64,000 nt of DNA. It comes from RH-AL1 sp965214415. GTDB lineage: Bacteria > Pseudomonadota > Alphaproteobacteria > Rhizobiales > Beijerinckiaceae. Positions 44,575-53,921 of the stretch are shown piece after piece; positions within the stretch are counted from its first letter, which is position 1; every line of letters starts with the position of its first letter. Made by a program: the position numbers and the translations under genes. The notes under the pieces were generated by a model. It ran no database searches, was not told the origin of the DNA, and saw only the letters and a program-made list of their open reading frames with translations. The stretch covers positions 2,294,001 through 2,358,000 of the forward strand of contig CBDCBQ010000003.1 of NCBI GenBank assembly GCA_965214415.1, given 5' to 3'.

Positions 44575-46203
44575 ATGAATGTCCAAGAGCAGTTGCAGAA
44601 CCTCGTCGCGAGCCTCGCCAGGCTCGGCTGGCGCCGTCTGACCGCGCTCGGCCTGATCGGCTTGACCGTCTTCGCCATCGTCGGCGTCACCGGCTACTAC
44701 CTGAGCCGCCCCTCGCAGGAGGTCCTCTACGCCGGGCTCGACCGGCAGGACGTCTCGGGCATCGGCGCCGCGTTGACCGAGGCCGGCATCCCGTTCGACG
44801 TGTCCTCGGATGGCACCACCATCCTGGTGCGCTACGCCCAGACCGCGCAGGCGCGCATGCTGCTCGCCGAGAAGGGCCTGCCGCACTCGACCAACTCCGG
44901 CTACGAGCTCTACGATAAGCTGGGTTCGCTCGGCCTCACCTCTTTCATGCAGGACGTCACCCGCGTCCGCGCTCTCGAAGGCGAGCTCGCCCGCACGATC
45001 CAGACGATGAACGGCGTGCGCGCCGCCCGCGTGCACATCGTGCTGCCCGACGAGGGCTCGTTCCGCCGCGCGCGGCAGCCGCCCTCGGCGTCCGTGATGA
45101 TCCGCACCGACACGGTGTCGGACGCGCGCATGGGCCAGGCGATCCGCCACCTCGTCGCCGCCGCCCTGCCCGGCATGACGGTCGACCAGGTCACCGTGCT
45201 CAACACCGACGGCACCCTGCTCTCCTCCGGCGGCGACCTCGACGACGCGGCGCCCGGCAAGATGCTGACGCTCGAGAACACCGTCTCGAAGGAGGTACAG
45301 GACAACGTGCGCAAGGAGCTCGCGCCCTACCTCGGCCTGCATAATTTCCAGATCAGCGTCGCCGCCAAGCTCAACACCGACAACCGCCAGACCGCCGAGA
45401 CGACCTACGACCCGGATTCGCGAGTCGAGCGCTCGACCCGCGTCGTCAAGGAGAACAACACGATCCAGAACAACTCGAACCAGGCGCCGACCTCGGTCGC
45501 CTCCGCGCTGCCGGCTGAAAAGAGCGGGTCGGGCGACAGCAAGATCTCGAACACCGACAATTCGAAGCGCGAGGAGCTGACGAACTACGAGCTGTCCTCG
45601 AAGACCGTGACGACGGTCAGCGGCGGCTACACGATCGATCACATGTCGATCGCGATCCTCGTCAATCGTGCCACGCTCCAGGCGGCGACCGCCGACGCGC
45701 TGCACGCCAAGCTCGCCGATATCGAGAGCCTCGTCACCTCGGCCGCCGGCCTGCGCAAGGATCGCGGCGACACGATCAAGGTGCTGGCCGAGGACTTCGC
45801 CGACGCCGGCCACGACCTCGACCCGGTGCCGGCACCCTCCATCATCGACATGCTGATGCGCCAGTCCGGCACCGCCATCAACGCGCTCACCGTGCTCGTC
45901 GTCGCCGTGCTGCTGATCCTGTACGGCCTGCGGCCGCTGACGCGCCTCTTGAAGCCGGCCGAGCCGGAAATGGCCGCGCTCGCGACCGCCTCGGTCGTCC
46001 CGGCGCTGGAAGGTCCGGCGAGCGGCCTCATCGCGGACGGCGGGACGATGATCGACGTGCGCCATGAGCCGAGCCTGATCGACGACGTCACCAACAGGCC
46101 GCGCCGCTCGCCGCAGCGGCGGCTCGAGCAGATGGTCGAGTTCGACGAGACCCAGGCCGCGACGATCCTGAAGCAATGGGTGCGCGGCGGAAGCATCGCA
46201 TGA
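44575..46203 (+). CDS. fliF: Flagellar MS-ring protein FliF
   Basis: A 542-residue MS-ring protein. It has an N-terminal membrane helix (about 22-44) and the ring-building motifs region with EVLYAGLDRQDVSGIGAALTEAGIP and GLTSFMQDVTRVRALEGELARTI, given in parts. A second membrane segment near 430-450 (NALTVLVVAVLLILYGL) precedes the cytoplasmic tail. The C-terminal MVEFDETQAATILKQWV is the FliG-binding tail. It is the platform for the rotor and export gate. The stop overlaps the next start (ATGA). Confidence 0.96.
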   Translation: MNVQEQLQNLVASLARLGWRRLTALGLIGLTVFAIVGVTGYYLSRPSQEVLYAGLDRQDVSGIGAALTEAGIPFDVSSDGTTILVRYAQTAQARMLLAEKGLPHSTNSGYELYDKLGSLGLTSFMQDVTRVRALEGELARTIQTMNGVRAARVHIVLPDEGSFRRARQPPSASVMIRTDTVSDARMGQAIRHLVAAALPGMTVDQVTVLNTDGTLLSSGGDLDDAAPGKMLTLENTVSKEVQDNVRKELAPYLGLHNFQISVAAKLNTDNRQTAETTYDPDSRVERSTRVVKENNTIQNNSNQAPTSVASALPAEKSGSGDSKISNTDNSKREELTNYELSSKTVTTVSGGYTIDHMSIAILVNRATLQAATADALHAKLADIESLVTSAAGLRKDRGDTIKVLAEDFADAGHDLDPVPAPSIIDMLMRQSGTAINALTVLVVAVLLILYGLRPLTRLLKPAEPEMAALATASVVPALEGPASGLIADGGTMIDVRHEPSLIDDVTNRPRRSPQRRLEQMVEFDETQAATILKQWVRGGSIA

Positions 46204-46808
46204 ACGCGCCGCTGTCGCATTACCTCGTGCGCTTTTCCTCCGAGGCGGGCGAGATCGTCATCCCGGCACGGATGGTTGCAGAACCAACGATCACGCTGGG
46301 CGTCGCCGAGCTGGAGGAACGGCTCGCCGAGGCCCGCGAGACCGCGCGCACGGTCGCGGATACGGCACATGCGATCGATTGCGCCGGCCTCATCGCCGAC
46401 CACGGGGCGGCGATCGACGCCGCGCTGACGGCCGCCCGCGCCGATTGGTGCGCGACGGAAGCGGAGCGGATCACGGGCCTCGTCGAGGGCGCGTTCGCGG
46501 CGCTCCACGAGACGCTGGCCACGCAGATCGCCAAGGTGCTGCGGCCGCTGCTGGCGGAGGCGCTGCGCGAGCGCACGTTGGCGACGCTCGCGGACGCGCT
46601 CGACCGGCTGCTCGACGACCCCGCCCATCCGGCGATCACGCTGACCGGCCCGGCCGATCTCGTCGCCGCGATCGGCGCGAACGGCGTGCGCGCCGGGCTC
46701 GCGCTCGTCGCCAGCGATACGCTGGACGCCGTGGTGACCGCCGGCGGCGCTTTGATCGAGACCAAACTGTCGGCGGCGCTCGCCGACCTCGCGGCGACGG
46801 AGACCTGA
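46200..46808 (+). CDS. Uncharacterised flagellar-locus protein, possibly FliH-like
   Basis: A 202-residue protein rich in Ala and Glu. The middle (about 35-150) is helical with coiled-coil character (ELEERLAEARETARTVADTA and similar). The C-terminal part ends in alternating strands and helices. FliH, the negative regulator of the FliI export ATPase, has such a layout, and FliH-like proteins are encoded near fliF in other alphaproteobacteria. Sequence motifs are too weak to be sure. It is translationally coupled to fliF (ATGA) and lies two bases before motB, so a flagellar role is almost certain. Confidence 0.55.
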   Translation: MNAPLSHYLVRFSSEAGEIVIPARMVAEPTITLGVAELEERLAEARETARTVADTAHAIDCAGLIADHGAAIDAALTAARADWCATEAERITGLVEGAFAALHETLATQIAKVLRPLLAEALRERTLATLADALDRLLDDPAHPAITLTGPADLVAAIGANGVRAGLALVASDTLDAVVTAGGALIETKLSAALADLAATET

Positions 46809-46810
46809 CG

Positions 46811-47965
46811 ATGTCCGACAACGCGCACCCCGAGATCGTCATCATCCGACGCGGCGGCCACGGCGATCACGACGAACACCACGGCGGCGTCTGGAAGATC
46901 GCCTTCGCCGACTTCATGACGGCGATGATGGCGTTCTTTCTCGTGATGTGGCTGATCAGCGCCAACGACAAGACGCGCGCGTCCGTCGCGCGCTACTTCA
47001 ACCCGGTGAAGCTCGTCGACGCGACGACCCAGCCGCGCGGCCTGCATGATCCGAAGGCGGACGAGTCCGGCATGACCGCCTCGGCCAATCGGAAGGAGAA
47101 TACCGAGAAGCCCGACAAGGAGAAGCCGGACAAGGCAAACAATGCCGCGAGCGCGGGATCCGGGAAGCCCGAGACGGCGGCCGGACGCGAGCAGCGGCTC
47201 GACAAGACGCTCGCCGAAAATCCCTACGCCGCGCTGGCCGAGATCGCCGCCACGAAGGGCGCCGGCGACGCCACGCCGCAAGCCAAGGACCCGAGCCGCG
47301 CGCCGGTGGTCGGCCTGCGCGGCGGCGAGCAGTTCCGCGATCCCTTCGCGCCACCGTCGGCGTCGCCGCCCGACGCGAGCGACCCCGCCGACGATCTCGC
47401 GTCGCCGCCCGCTCCCGCCCCAGCTCTCGCAATGCCGGCGTCGGTGACGCGGTCCGAGCGCGCCCAGGCCCAGGCGCACGCCGAGGCGCAGCGCGCGGAC
47501 AAGCAGCAGGCCGACACCAAGGCGCGGATCGTCGCCTCGCTGAAGGCGGGCGCTCCGGCGGGCGCCGGGCCGGCCATCGACGTGCGCCGCACCGCCGAAG
47601 GCCTGCTCGTCAGCCTCACCGACACCACCGATTTCGCGATGTTCACCAGCGGCTCCGCCGTGCCCTCGAAGCGCGTCGTCCTCATGATGGAGCATGTCGC
47701 GCAGGTGTTGAAGGCACGGCACGGGACGATCATCGTGCGCGGCTACACCGACAACAAGCCGTATCACTCGACGCGCTACGACAATTGGCGCCTATCCCTG
47801 GATCGCGCGCAGGTCACCCACTACATGCTCGTGCGCGGCGGCCTCGCCGATGCTCGCATCGGCCACATCGAAGGCTACGCGGATCGCGACGCGCGCACGG
47901 CCGGCGACCCGGCGAGCCCAAACAATCGCCGCATCGAGATCCTGCTGAAGGACGATGCGTCGTGA
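46811..47965 (+). CDS. motB: Flagellar stator protein MotB
   Basis: A 384-residue stator subunit. The single membrane helix with the proton-binding Asp is in KIAFADFMTAMMAFFLVMWL (about 29-48). A long Pro/Ala/Lys-rich linker of about 180 residues follows. The OmpA-like peptidoglycan-binding domain has TIIVRGYTDNKPYH and SLDRAQVTHYML. The linker is longer than in enterobacterial MotB, as is normal in Hyphomicrobiales. motA is not in the window. MotC, which stabilises MotB in Sinorhizobium, is encoded next, with overlap (GTGA). Confidence 0.94.
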   Translation: MSDNAHPEIVIIRRGGHGDHDEHHGGVWKIAFADFMTAMMAFFLVMWLISANDKTRASVARYFNPVKLVDATTQPRGLHDPKADESGMTASANRKENTEKPDKEKPDKANNAASAGSGKPETAAGREQRLDKTLAENPYAALAEIAATKGAGDATPQAKDPSRAPVVGLRGGEQFRDPFAPPSASPPDASDPADDLASPPAPAPALAMPASVTRSERAQAQAHAEAQRADKQQADTKARIVASLKAGAPAGAGPAIDVRRTAEGLLVSLTDTTDFAMFTSGSAVPSKRVVLMMEHVAQVLKARHGTIIVRGYTDNKPYHSTRYDNWRLSLDRAQVTHYMLVRGGLADARIGHIEGYADRDARTAGDPASPNNRRIEILLKDDAS

Positions 47966-49110
47966 CGCGGTTCACGTGCGCCCGCGTCGGTCTCGCGATG
48001 CTGCTGGCGCTTGGCGCCACCGCCGCACGCGCCGACAATGATCCGGCGCCCTACGAGACGGTGCGGGCGCTCGAAACGCTGCAGGATCGGATCGCGGCCG
48101 GCGACGCGGTCTCGCAAGTCGCTCGCGCCAAGGCGATCCTGCGGGCAGGCCACGCCTTCGCGAAGGCCAAGCCGGAGGTATGGGGCGATCGACGCAACGC
48201 GCGCGCGCTGGTCGTCTATCTTTTCAGCGGCGGTGACGCGAAGTCGATCGGCGAAGCGATCCCGCGATCGGCGATCGCGCCCGGCGTCGAGGGGCTCTAT
48301 GATGGTGCGCTCGCCTACGGCCTCGGCGACGACGCGGCGGCGCGGGCGGCGCTGATGCCGATCGACGCGAAAGCGCAGAGCGCGGGCCTCGGCGGCCACC
48401 TTGCCCTGGTGCAGGCGACACTCGTCGCCAATGACGACAAGGCCAAGGCCGTCGCGCTGCTCGATCTCGCGCGCCTGCTGGAGCCGGGTAGCCTCATCGA
48501 GGAGGCGGCGCTGCGCAAGGAGATGTCGCTGATCGGCGCGGGCGGCGACCTCGACAAGTTCGCGCTGCTCACGCGCCGCTATCTCGGTGCCTTTTCGCAC
48601 TCTTCCTATGCCGACAACTTCCGGCAGCTCGTCGCGCGGACGGCGATGACGCTGGGGGCAAACGATACGTCCGAGGCCGGCGCGAAACTCGCCCGGCTGA
48701 TGATCGGCCTCGACCAGCTGGAGCGTCGCCGCCTCTATCTCGCGATCGCGCGCGCCGCGGTCGTGACGGGCCGCACGACGATGGCGACGCTCGCGAGCGA
48801 GGAAGCGCGCAAGCTCGCAAAGGCCGACGAGCCCGATGCCGCCCGCGCGATGGTCTATTTCGGCGCGGCGACCATCGTCAGCGCGCGTTACGATCTCGGC
48901 AAGGCAGCGCTGACGGACGCGGCTGTCGATCGTTTGAGCCCGACCGATCGGGCGCTACGCGTCTCGGCCCTCAGCGTCGCCGAGACGATCCGCCGCCCAC
49001 TCGGCGACGAGCCGGCGACGCAAGCGCAGGCCGAGGAAGCCACGGTGGCGGCCGAGGCCGCACGCGCCCTGGAAGAGGCCGATGCGGCGTTGGGAGCAAC
49101 CGCCAAGTGA
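47962..49110 (+). CDS. motC: Periplasmic motility protein MotC
   Basis: A 382-residue secreted protein (signal peptide to about residue 22, ending ARA). Its length, Ala-rich helical repeats, and position between motB and fliK match MotC, a periplasmic protein specific to Hyphomicrobiales that binds MotB and is needed for motor function in Sinorhizobium. It is read from a GTG overlapping the motB stop. Individual residues of function are not known. The call rests strongly on gene order. Confidence 0.85.
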   Translation: MTRFTCARVGLAMLLALGATAARADNDPAPYETVRALETLQDRIAAGDAVSQVARAKAILRAGHAFAKAKPEVWGDRRNARALVVYLFSGGDAKSIGEAIPRSAIAPGVEGLYDGALAYGLGDDAAARAALMPIDAKAQSAGLGGHLALVQATLVANDDKAKAVALLDLARLLEPGSLIEEAALRKEMSLIGAGGDLDKFALLTRRYLGAFSHSSYADNFRQLVARTAMTLGANDTSEAGAKLARLMIGLDQLERRRLYLAIARAAVVTGRTTMATLASEEARKLAKADEPDAARAMVYFGAATIVSARYDLGKAALTDAAVDRLSPTDRALRVSALSVAETIRRPLGDEPATQAQAEEATVAAEAARALEEADAALGATAK

Positions 49111-50987
49111 CGCCGGCAGCGCTGACCGCCAGCTCGCCCCTCCAGACGTCCGGTCGATCCGCCCGCGGGCAGGACAACGCGGCGCATGATGCCCCGCCCT
49201 TCGATGCCGTGCTCGCCGACGTTGCCGACAGCGCGTCCCCGTCCGCCCCGCCGGCGACGGCTGGCGTGAAGACGACGCTCGTCGCGATGACGCCGATTCA
49301 GATCGTCGCCAGTCCCAACGACTCGACACCGCCTGCGGCCGCAAGCGTCGGCACCGTTGCATCGCCGGTGGCGAGTGACAAAACCGTCGGCACGCACCCC
49401 GGATCCCCCGCCCACGACACGGCGGCGCAAGGGGTGCGGGCACTGCTCGAGCAGATCGGCAGGCAAGCGGCGAACCCCGCGCCGCGCCTCGTCGCCGTGC
49501 CCGTGGCGTCGGATGCGCCAAGACCAGCGAGTGCGCACGACACGATGGCCAGCGCGGAGCCGGCCTCCGACACTCCGCAAGTCGATGATAAGCTCGCGAC
49601 CACGGATGATGCTGCGCAAGTCGCCGGCCAAGACGCGGCGCCCGCCACGTCGGCGTCGATCGCCGTGCCGGTCCAGCTTATGACTGGCGCGATGTCGTTC
49701 GCGCCGACCTCGCCTCCCGTCGCTCCATCGAGCACTCCCGAGACGATCTCGGCCGCGCCGGCCGGCCGATCGACCGGGAAGGTCGAGACGTCGACAATCC
49801 CTATTCCGCGTGACGCGCTTCCTGCCGCCGATGCGGCGCCGCCGCCCGTCGAGATCGGCACCGTCGAGCTGAGAAGCTACCTGGCTCCCGCACCGGGTCC
49901 GGCCGCGATGACGAACGCGGCCACTCCGGGTTCGCCCGCCGTGACATCGACGATCTCGCCGTCGCCATCGGCCGGCGACACCGACGGAACGGCGGCGGGC
50001 GCGGGCGCGACCCCGGCATCCACCGCCGCCTTGGTACTCAACACGCGGAAGACCGCGCCCGCCACCGCTGCCGAGGACGCCCGGACTCCCGCGGCCGCCG
50101 ACGCGCCGCCGGCCGCGCCTTCGCACGTTGCGGCGAGCGCCGACGCGGTCCCGGCAGCCGCTGCCGCGACGGTGCCGGCATCGCCACGAGCCGCGCCGTC
50201 GTACACTCCCGCCGCTGGCAACCCACTTCGGGCGGTGGCCAAGCCGGTGCCCGCGAAGTCGCCGCCGGCCAACTCTTCACCTGCGGCGCCGGCGGTCTCC
50301 GCCGCGACCGAGCGCGGCGATCGGTCCTCGCCGGACACCATCGACCACGCGACCTCGGCATCCCCAGTCGTCGATGCGGCGCCCGAAATCGCGGCGATCG
50401 AACCGCGCGGCACCCCGGTCGCCGACACCGCGCAGGTCACGCCGCAAAGCTCGGCCATCGGCCCGTCGATCCAGACGATCGCGAGGGCGGTGGCGGGTTT
50501 GGCGCCGGCCGAGGACAGCCGCGCCGCCGCGAGCCCGGCGGAGCCGACGCCAGCACGGACGCCCGCGTCCGCGCGCAGCATGACGCTGCAGCTTACCCCC
50601 GCGAATCTGGGCACGGTGACCGTGCATCTGCATCTGTCGGGCGGCGGCCTCGACGTGCGGCTGTCCGTCGCCGATCCGAAGACGCTCGGCCTGATCAGCC
50701 ACGAACGCGACACGCTCACGACCGCGATCGGCGACCAGACCGCTCGCCTGAACTCCCTCGTCATCCAGGGCGCCGACGCCACGTCGCCGCAGCCGGCAGG
50801 ATCCCATGACAGCGTGCGAAGCAACGGCGGCGACCCGCGCGCCGACCAGACCTCGAGTTCCGGCGGCGCAAACTCGGGCGACGACCGCCCACGCCAATCG
50901 ACGCGAGACGACAATGCGCCGCCGCGTGGCGCTCGCTCGCCTGGCGGCCGCGCTTCCAACCCTATTGACGATGGGCTTTTCGTGTGA
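49107..50987 (+). CDS. fliK: Flagellar hook-length control protein FliK (MotD)
   Basis: A 626-residue protein. The first 480 residues are a low-complexity Ala/Pro/Ser/Thr region typical of the molecular ruler part. The C-terminal Flg_hook domain is clear: MTLQLTPANLGTVTVHLHL, LDVRLSVADPKTLGLI, and LTTAIGDQTARLNSLVIQG. It measures hook length and switches export from hook to filament substrates. In rhizobia the same gene was first called motD. The start GTG overlaps the motC stop. Its last 74 bases overlap the next gene in another frame. Confidence 0.9.
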   Translation: MTPAALTASSPLQTSGRSARGQDNAAHDAPPFDAVLADVADSASPSAPPATAGVKTTLVAMTPIQIVASPNDSTPPAAASVGTVASPVASDKTVGTHPGSPAHDTAAQGVRALLEQIGRQAANPAPRLVAVPVASDAPRPASAHDTMASAEPASDTPQVDDKLATTDDAAQVAGQDAAPATSASIAVPVQLMTGAMSFAPTSPPVAPSSTPETISAAPAGRSTGKVETSTIPIPRDALPAADAAPPPVEIGTVELRSYLAPAPGPAAMTNAATPGSPAVTSTISPSPSAGDTDGTAAGAGATPASTAALVLNTRKTAPATAAEDARTPAAADAPPAAPSHVAASADAVPAAAAATVPASPRAAPSYTPAAGNPLRAVAKPVPAKSPPANSSPAAPAVSAATERGDRSSPDTIDHATSASPVVDAAPEIAAIEPRGTPVADTAQVTPQSSAIGPSIQTIARAVAGLAPAEDSRAAASPAEPTPARTPASARSMTLQLTPANLGTVTVHLHLSGGGLDVRLSVADPKTLGLISHERDTLTTAIGDQTARLNSLVIQGADATSPQPAGSHDSVRSNGGDPRADQTSSSGGANSGDDRPRQSTRDDNAPPRGARSPGGRASNPIDDGLFV

Positions 50988-51528
50988 CGCGCCCGCGTGG
51001 GCGGACGACGCGCCGATCTCCTGCGAGCGCGAGATCGCCGTCGCGGCGGCGCGCTACGACATCCCGCTCGCCGTCTTCTATGCCGTCGGTCTCAACGAGA
51101 CCGGCGCGCGAGGCCGGCTGCAGCCGTTCTCGATGAACATCGACGGGCGCCCCGCCGCCAACGCCTCGCTCGCCGAGGCTGTCGCCCGCTTCCGCCGCGC
51201 GAAAGCCGCGGGCGCGCGGATGATCGATATCGGCTGCATGCAGATCAACCACCATTATCACGCCGCGCATTTCACCTCGCTCGAGGCGATGTTCGATCCG
51301 GCCCAGAACATCGACTACGCGGCGCGGTTCCTGCGCGACCTGAAACTCCGCGAGCGGACTTGGACGATGGCGGTCGCGCGCTACAACGCCGGCCCGGACA
51401 ACGACCCCGCGCAAAAAAAATACGTCTGCGGCGTTCTGACCAAGATGGTCGCCAGCGGCTTCGGCGCCTGGACCGAATCAGCTCGCAAGTTCTGCTTTAT
51501 CAACGCTGTGGCAAAAGCGCCGCTCTGA
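50914..51528 (+). CDS. Flagellar-locus lytic transglycosylase
   Basis: A 204-residue secreted lysozyme-like enzyme of the SLT/LT family. The signal peptide is about 1-30 (ending PAWA). The catalytic Glu62 is in GLNETGARG, followed by DIGCMQINHHYH and VARYNAGPDN. It cleaves peptidoglycan, probably to let the rod through. This gene is found at the same place in the rhizobial flagellar operon. The ATG at 50914 lies inside fliK (74-base overlap). The next in-frame ATG (50971) would remove most of the signal peptide, so the overlap is likely real. Confidence 0.88.
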   Translation: MRRRVALARLAAALPTLLTMGFSCDAPAWADDAPISCEREIAVAAARYDIPLAVFYAVGLNETGARGRLQPFSMNIDGRPAANASLAEAVARFRRAKAAGARMIDIGCMQINHHYHAAHFTSLEAMFDPAQNIDYAARFLRDLKLRERTWTMAVARYNAGPDNDPAQKKYVCGVLTKMVASGFGAWTESARKFCFINAVAKAPL

Positions 51529-51766
51529 TGGGGCCTTGTCGTGCCCCCAAAGCCGAGCACTGCGGACCATGCCGTGCGCCACAGCGCCGATTGCAACCAG
51601 TCATAGGTCGCGTCGCCCGTAATCAGCCGATCTCGCCAATTAATTGGAGATGGTAACGGAATATTCAGCTTTGCTGATTTCGACTTCGCGTCGACAAGTT
51701 AATTCCCGTTTACCCTATATCTTTACCCGCGCCTTACGATCTCCCCATGTTGATTCGGGGGTCCCT
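51529..51766. other. ftcR upstream region
   Basis: A 238-base gap, much more AT-rich over its last 140 bases than the flanking genes. This suggests the promoter of ftcR and the hook operon. It includes the palindrome at 51636-51647. No small gene was seen. Confidence 0.5.
51636..51647. promoter_or_regulatory. 12-bp palindrome upstream of ftcR
   Basis: ccaattaattgg is a perfect 12-base palindrome about 120 bases before the ftcR start, in an AT-rich stretch. It is a candidate site for a dimeric regulator of the hook operon. Confidence 0.4.
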
Positions 51767-52495
51767 ATGCTTGTGATGGTGGACGAACGGCCGCTGGTGA
51801 TCGCCGGCTACGCAAAAGGCTTCGAGACGGAGGGCATGGCGCTCGCCGGTTTTGCGCCGGACGACTTCCTGTCGTGGATCGATAACGCGCCGGCGGCCGA
51901 GATCGCGGCCATCGAGGCCTTTCTCGTCGGCGACGGCGAGGCCCGGACGGCTTGCGCCCGAGCGATCGGACTGCGCTCGCCAGCTCCCGTCGTCGCCGTC
52001 AACGACGCCAACTCGCTCGAGGTCACCCTGGCGCTCTTCGCCGGCGGCTTCGACGATGTCGTGCGAAAGCCCGTCCATCCCCGCGAGCTGCTCGCGCGGC
52101 TCAGCGCCATCCGCCGCCGCGCCGAGCGCTCATCGCGCGCGGTCGAGCGCACGACGGCGAGCGGTGCCGTCAGCGTCTTCTTCGATGGTCGCGATCCCGA
52201 GATCGCCGGTGCCCCGCTCGACCTCCCGCGTCGCGAGCGCCGCATCCTCGAGTTCCTGATCGCCAATCGCGGACGTCGCGTGACGAAGACGCAGATCTTC
52301 AACGCGATCTACGGGATCTTCGACGAGGACGTCGAGGAGAACGTCATCGAGAGCCATATCTCGAAGCTGCGCAAGAAGCTGCGCCATCGCCTCGGCTATG
52401 ATCCGATCGATTCCAAACGTTTCCTTGGCTATTGCATCGAACTCGACGGCAGGCGCGTCGACGACACGATGGCCAGCCTCCACCACGCAGCCTAG
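51767..52495 (+). CDS. ftcR: Flagellar transcriptional regulator FtcR (Rem)
   Basis: A 242-residue OmpR-type orphan response regulator. The opening LVMVDERPLVIAGY is the FtcR/Rem signature and the C-terminal winged helix is LDLPRRERRILEFLIANRGR with TKTQIFNAIYGIFDED. In Brucella and Sinorhizobium it activates hook and filament genes. The receiver half is divergent: the usual beta-strand 3 phosphoacceptor block (as in VILDLMLP) is replaced by IEAFLVGDGE, so phosphorylation is doubtful. The ATG at 51767 gives the family N-terminus. flgE follows after 26 bases. Confidence 0.93.
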   Translation: MLVMVDERPLVIAGYAKGFETEGMALAGFAPDDFLSWIDNAPAAEIAAIEAFLVGDGEARTACARAIGLRSPAPVVAVNDANSLEVTLALFAGGFDDVVRKPVHPRELLARLSAIRRRAERSSRAVERTTASGAVSVFFDGRDPEIAGAPLDLPRRERRILEFLIANRGRRVTKTQIFNAIYGIFDEDVEENVIESHISKLRKKLRHRLGYDPIDSKRFLGYCIELDGRRVDDTMASLHHAA

Positions 52496-52521
52496 CCCTC
52501 CAACGCGCGCGGAGATACAGC

Positions 52522-53766
52522 ATGAGCCTTTTCAATTCGATGCGGACCTCGACGTCCGGCATGGCGGCGCAGAGCAACGCGCTGAGCGCGATCAGCGACA
52601 ACATCGCCAATACCTCGACTGTCGGCTACAAGGATGCATCGACGCAGTTCGAGACTCTCCTCGACGACAACGCGGCGTCGGAATATGAATCCGGTGGTGT
52701 TCGAACCGATGTCCGCTACGGCGTCACGACCCAGGGAACGCTCGAGAACACGAGTTCGGCGACCGACCTCGGCATCAACGGCAACGGCTTCTTCGTCGTC
52801 AGCAAGGGCGGTCAGGGCAGCTATCTGACCCGGGCCGGCTCGTTCGTGCCGGACTCGACCGGCAACCTCGTCAACACGGCCGGCTACGAGCTGATGGGCT
52901 ATCCCGTCGCCGCGAACGGGACCGCGAGTTCGACGCTGAGCGTCGTCAACATCAACAACCAGAGCCTGCAGGCGGCCGCCTCGACCTCGGGCACGCTGAG
53001 CGCGAACCTGCCGTCGAACGCGACCGCCGTCGCCGCGGCGGATCTGCCCTCGACCAATTCGGCGGCCGCGACCTACACCGACAAGACCTCGATCACCGTC
53101 TACGACCATCTCGGCACCGCCGACGTGCTCGACGTCTACGTCACAAAAACCGGCGACAACACGTGGGAGGCCACCGCCTACCAGCAGAGCGCGGCATCCT
53201 CCAGCGGCGGCTTTCCCTATTCGAGCGGACCGTTGGGGACGCAGGACCTGACCTTCGACGCGACGACCGGCAAGGTCTCGAGCACAGCGTCCTCGCTGTC
53301 GGTGACGATCCCGAACGGCGGCACCGTGCCGATCGACATGAGCGCCACGACCCAGCTCGCCACCGACTTCGGCGTCACCACCGCGCAGGCGAACGGCAAC
53401 GCGCCGAGCAAGCTCGACCACATCGCGATCGGCAAGGACGGCACGCTGACCGAGGTCTACGCCAGCGGCTTCCAGAAGCCGGCGTTCAAGATCCCGCTCG
53501 CCACCGTCGAGAGCCCCGACAACCTGACCACGCTCAGCGGCAACGTCTACCAGACGAGTGACACGTCGGGCGCGATGACGCTCAACACGGCCTCGACCAA
53601 CGGCACCGGCTCGATCAATCAGGATACTCTGGAGCAGTCGACCGTCGATCTCGCGACCGAGCTGACCAACATGATCCAGGCGCAGCGGGGCTACGAGGCG
53701 AACTCGAAGGTCCTGCAGGCGGCGTCCGACCTGCTCAGCGTGCTCAATAGATTGACGACCAACTGA
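52522..53766 (+). CDS. flgE: Flagellar hook protein FlgE
   Basis: A 414-residue hook subunit. The N-terminal rod/hook signature is SLFNSMRTSTSGMAAQSNAL followed by SDNIANTSTVGYK. The C-terminal coil is TELTNMIQAQRGYEANSKVL. The middle carries the D1/D2 beta-rich domains, Ser/Thr-rich. It polymerises into the hook and is exported before filament subunits. The ATG at 52522 follows ggaga. A hairpin is present after the stop, before flgK. Confidence 0.95.
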   Translation: MSLFNSMRTSTSGMAAQSNALSAISDNIANTSTVGYKDASTQFETLLDDNAASEYESGGVRTDVRYGVTTQGTLENTSSATDLGINGNGFFVVSKGGQGSYLTRAGSFVPDSTGNLVNTAGYELMGYPVAANGTASSTLSVVNINNQSLQAAASTSGTLSANLPSNATAVAAADLPSTNSAAATYTDKTSITVYDHLGTADVLDVYVTKTGDNTWEATAYQQSAASSSGGFPYSSGPLGTQDLTFDATTGKVSSTASSLSVTIPNGGTVPIDMSATTQLATDFGVTTAQANGNAPSKLDHIAIGKDGTLTEVYASGFQKPAFKIPLATVESPDNLTTLSGNVYQTSDTSGAMTLNTASTNGTGSINQDTLEQSTVDLATELTNMIQAQRGYEANSKVLQAASDLLSVLNRLTTN

Positions 53767-53773
53767 TGCGACC

Positions 53774-53796
53774 GCCGGCGGCTCGCCGCCGCCGGC
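53774..53796 (+). terminator. Hairpin after flgE
   Basis: gccggcgg pairs with ccgccggc across a seven-base loop, followed by ctcttgtt. The T-rich run is weak, so this may attenuate rather than fully stop transcription into flgK. The gap to flgK is otherwise gene-free. Confidence 0.5.
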
Positions 53797-53921
53797 CTCT
53801 TGTTGGTGAATCCCGTTTCAAGACTTAAGGTTAGGAATCGCGGTAAACGGTCTATCCATCTTTCCTTGGCATACTCTTCTGGTCGGCGAGTGGCGCCGGA
53901 CGCGAGAGCGGAAAGAGTGCG

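Noticed and set aside
43207..46176. A 989-codon open frame on the minus strand opposite flagellin and fliF
   Set aside because: It has no recognisable domain and is antisense to two certain flagellar genes.
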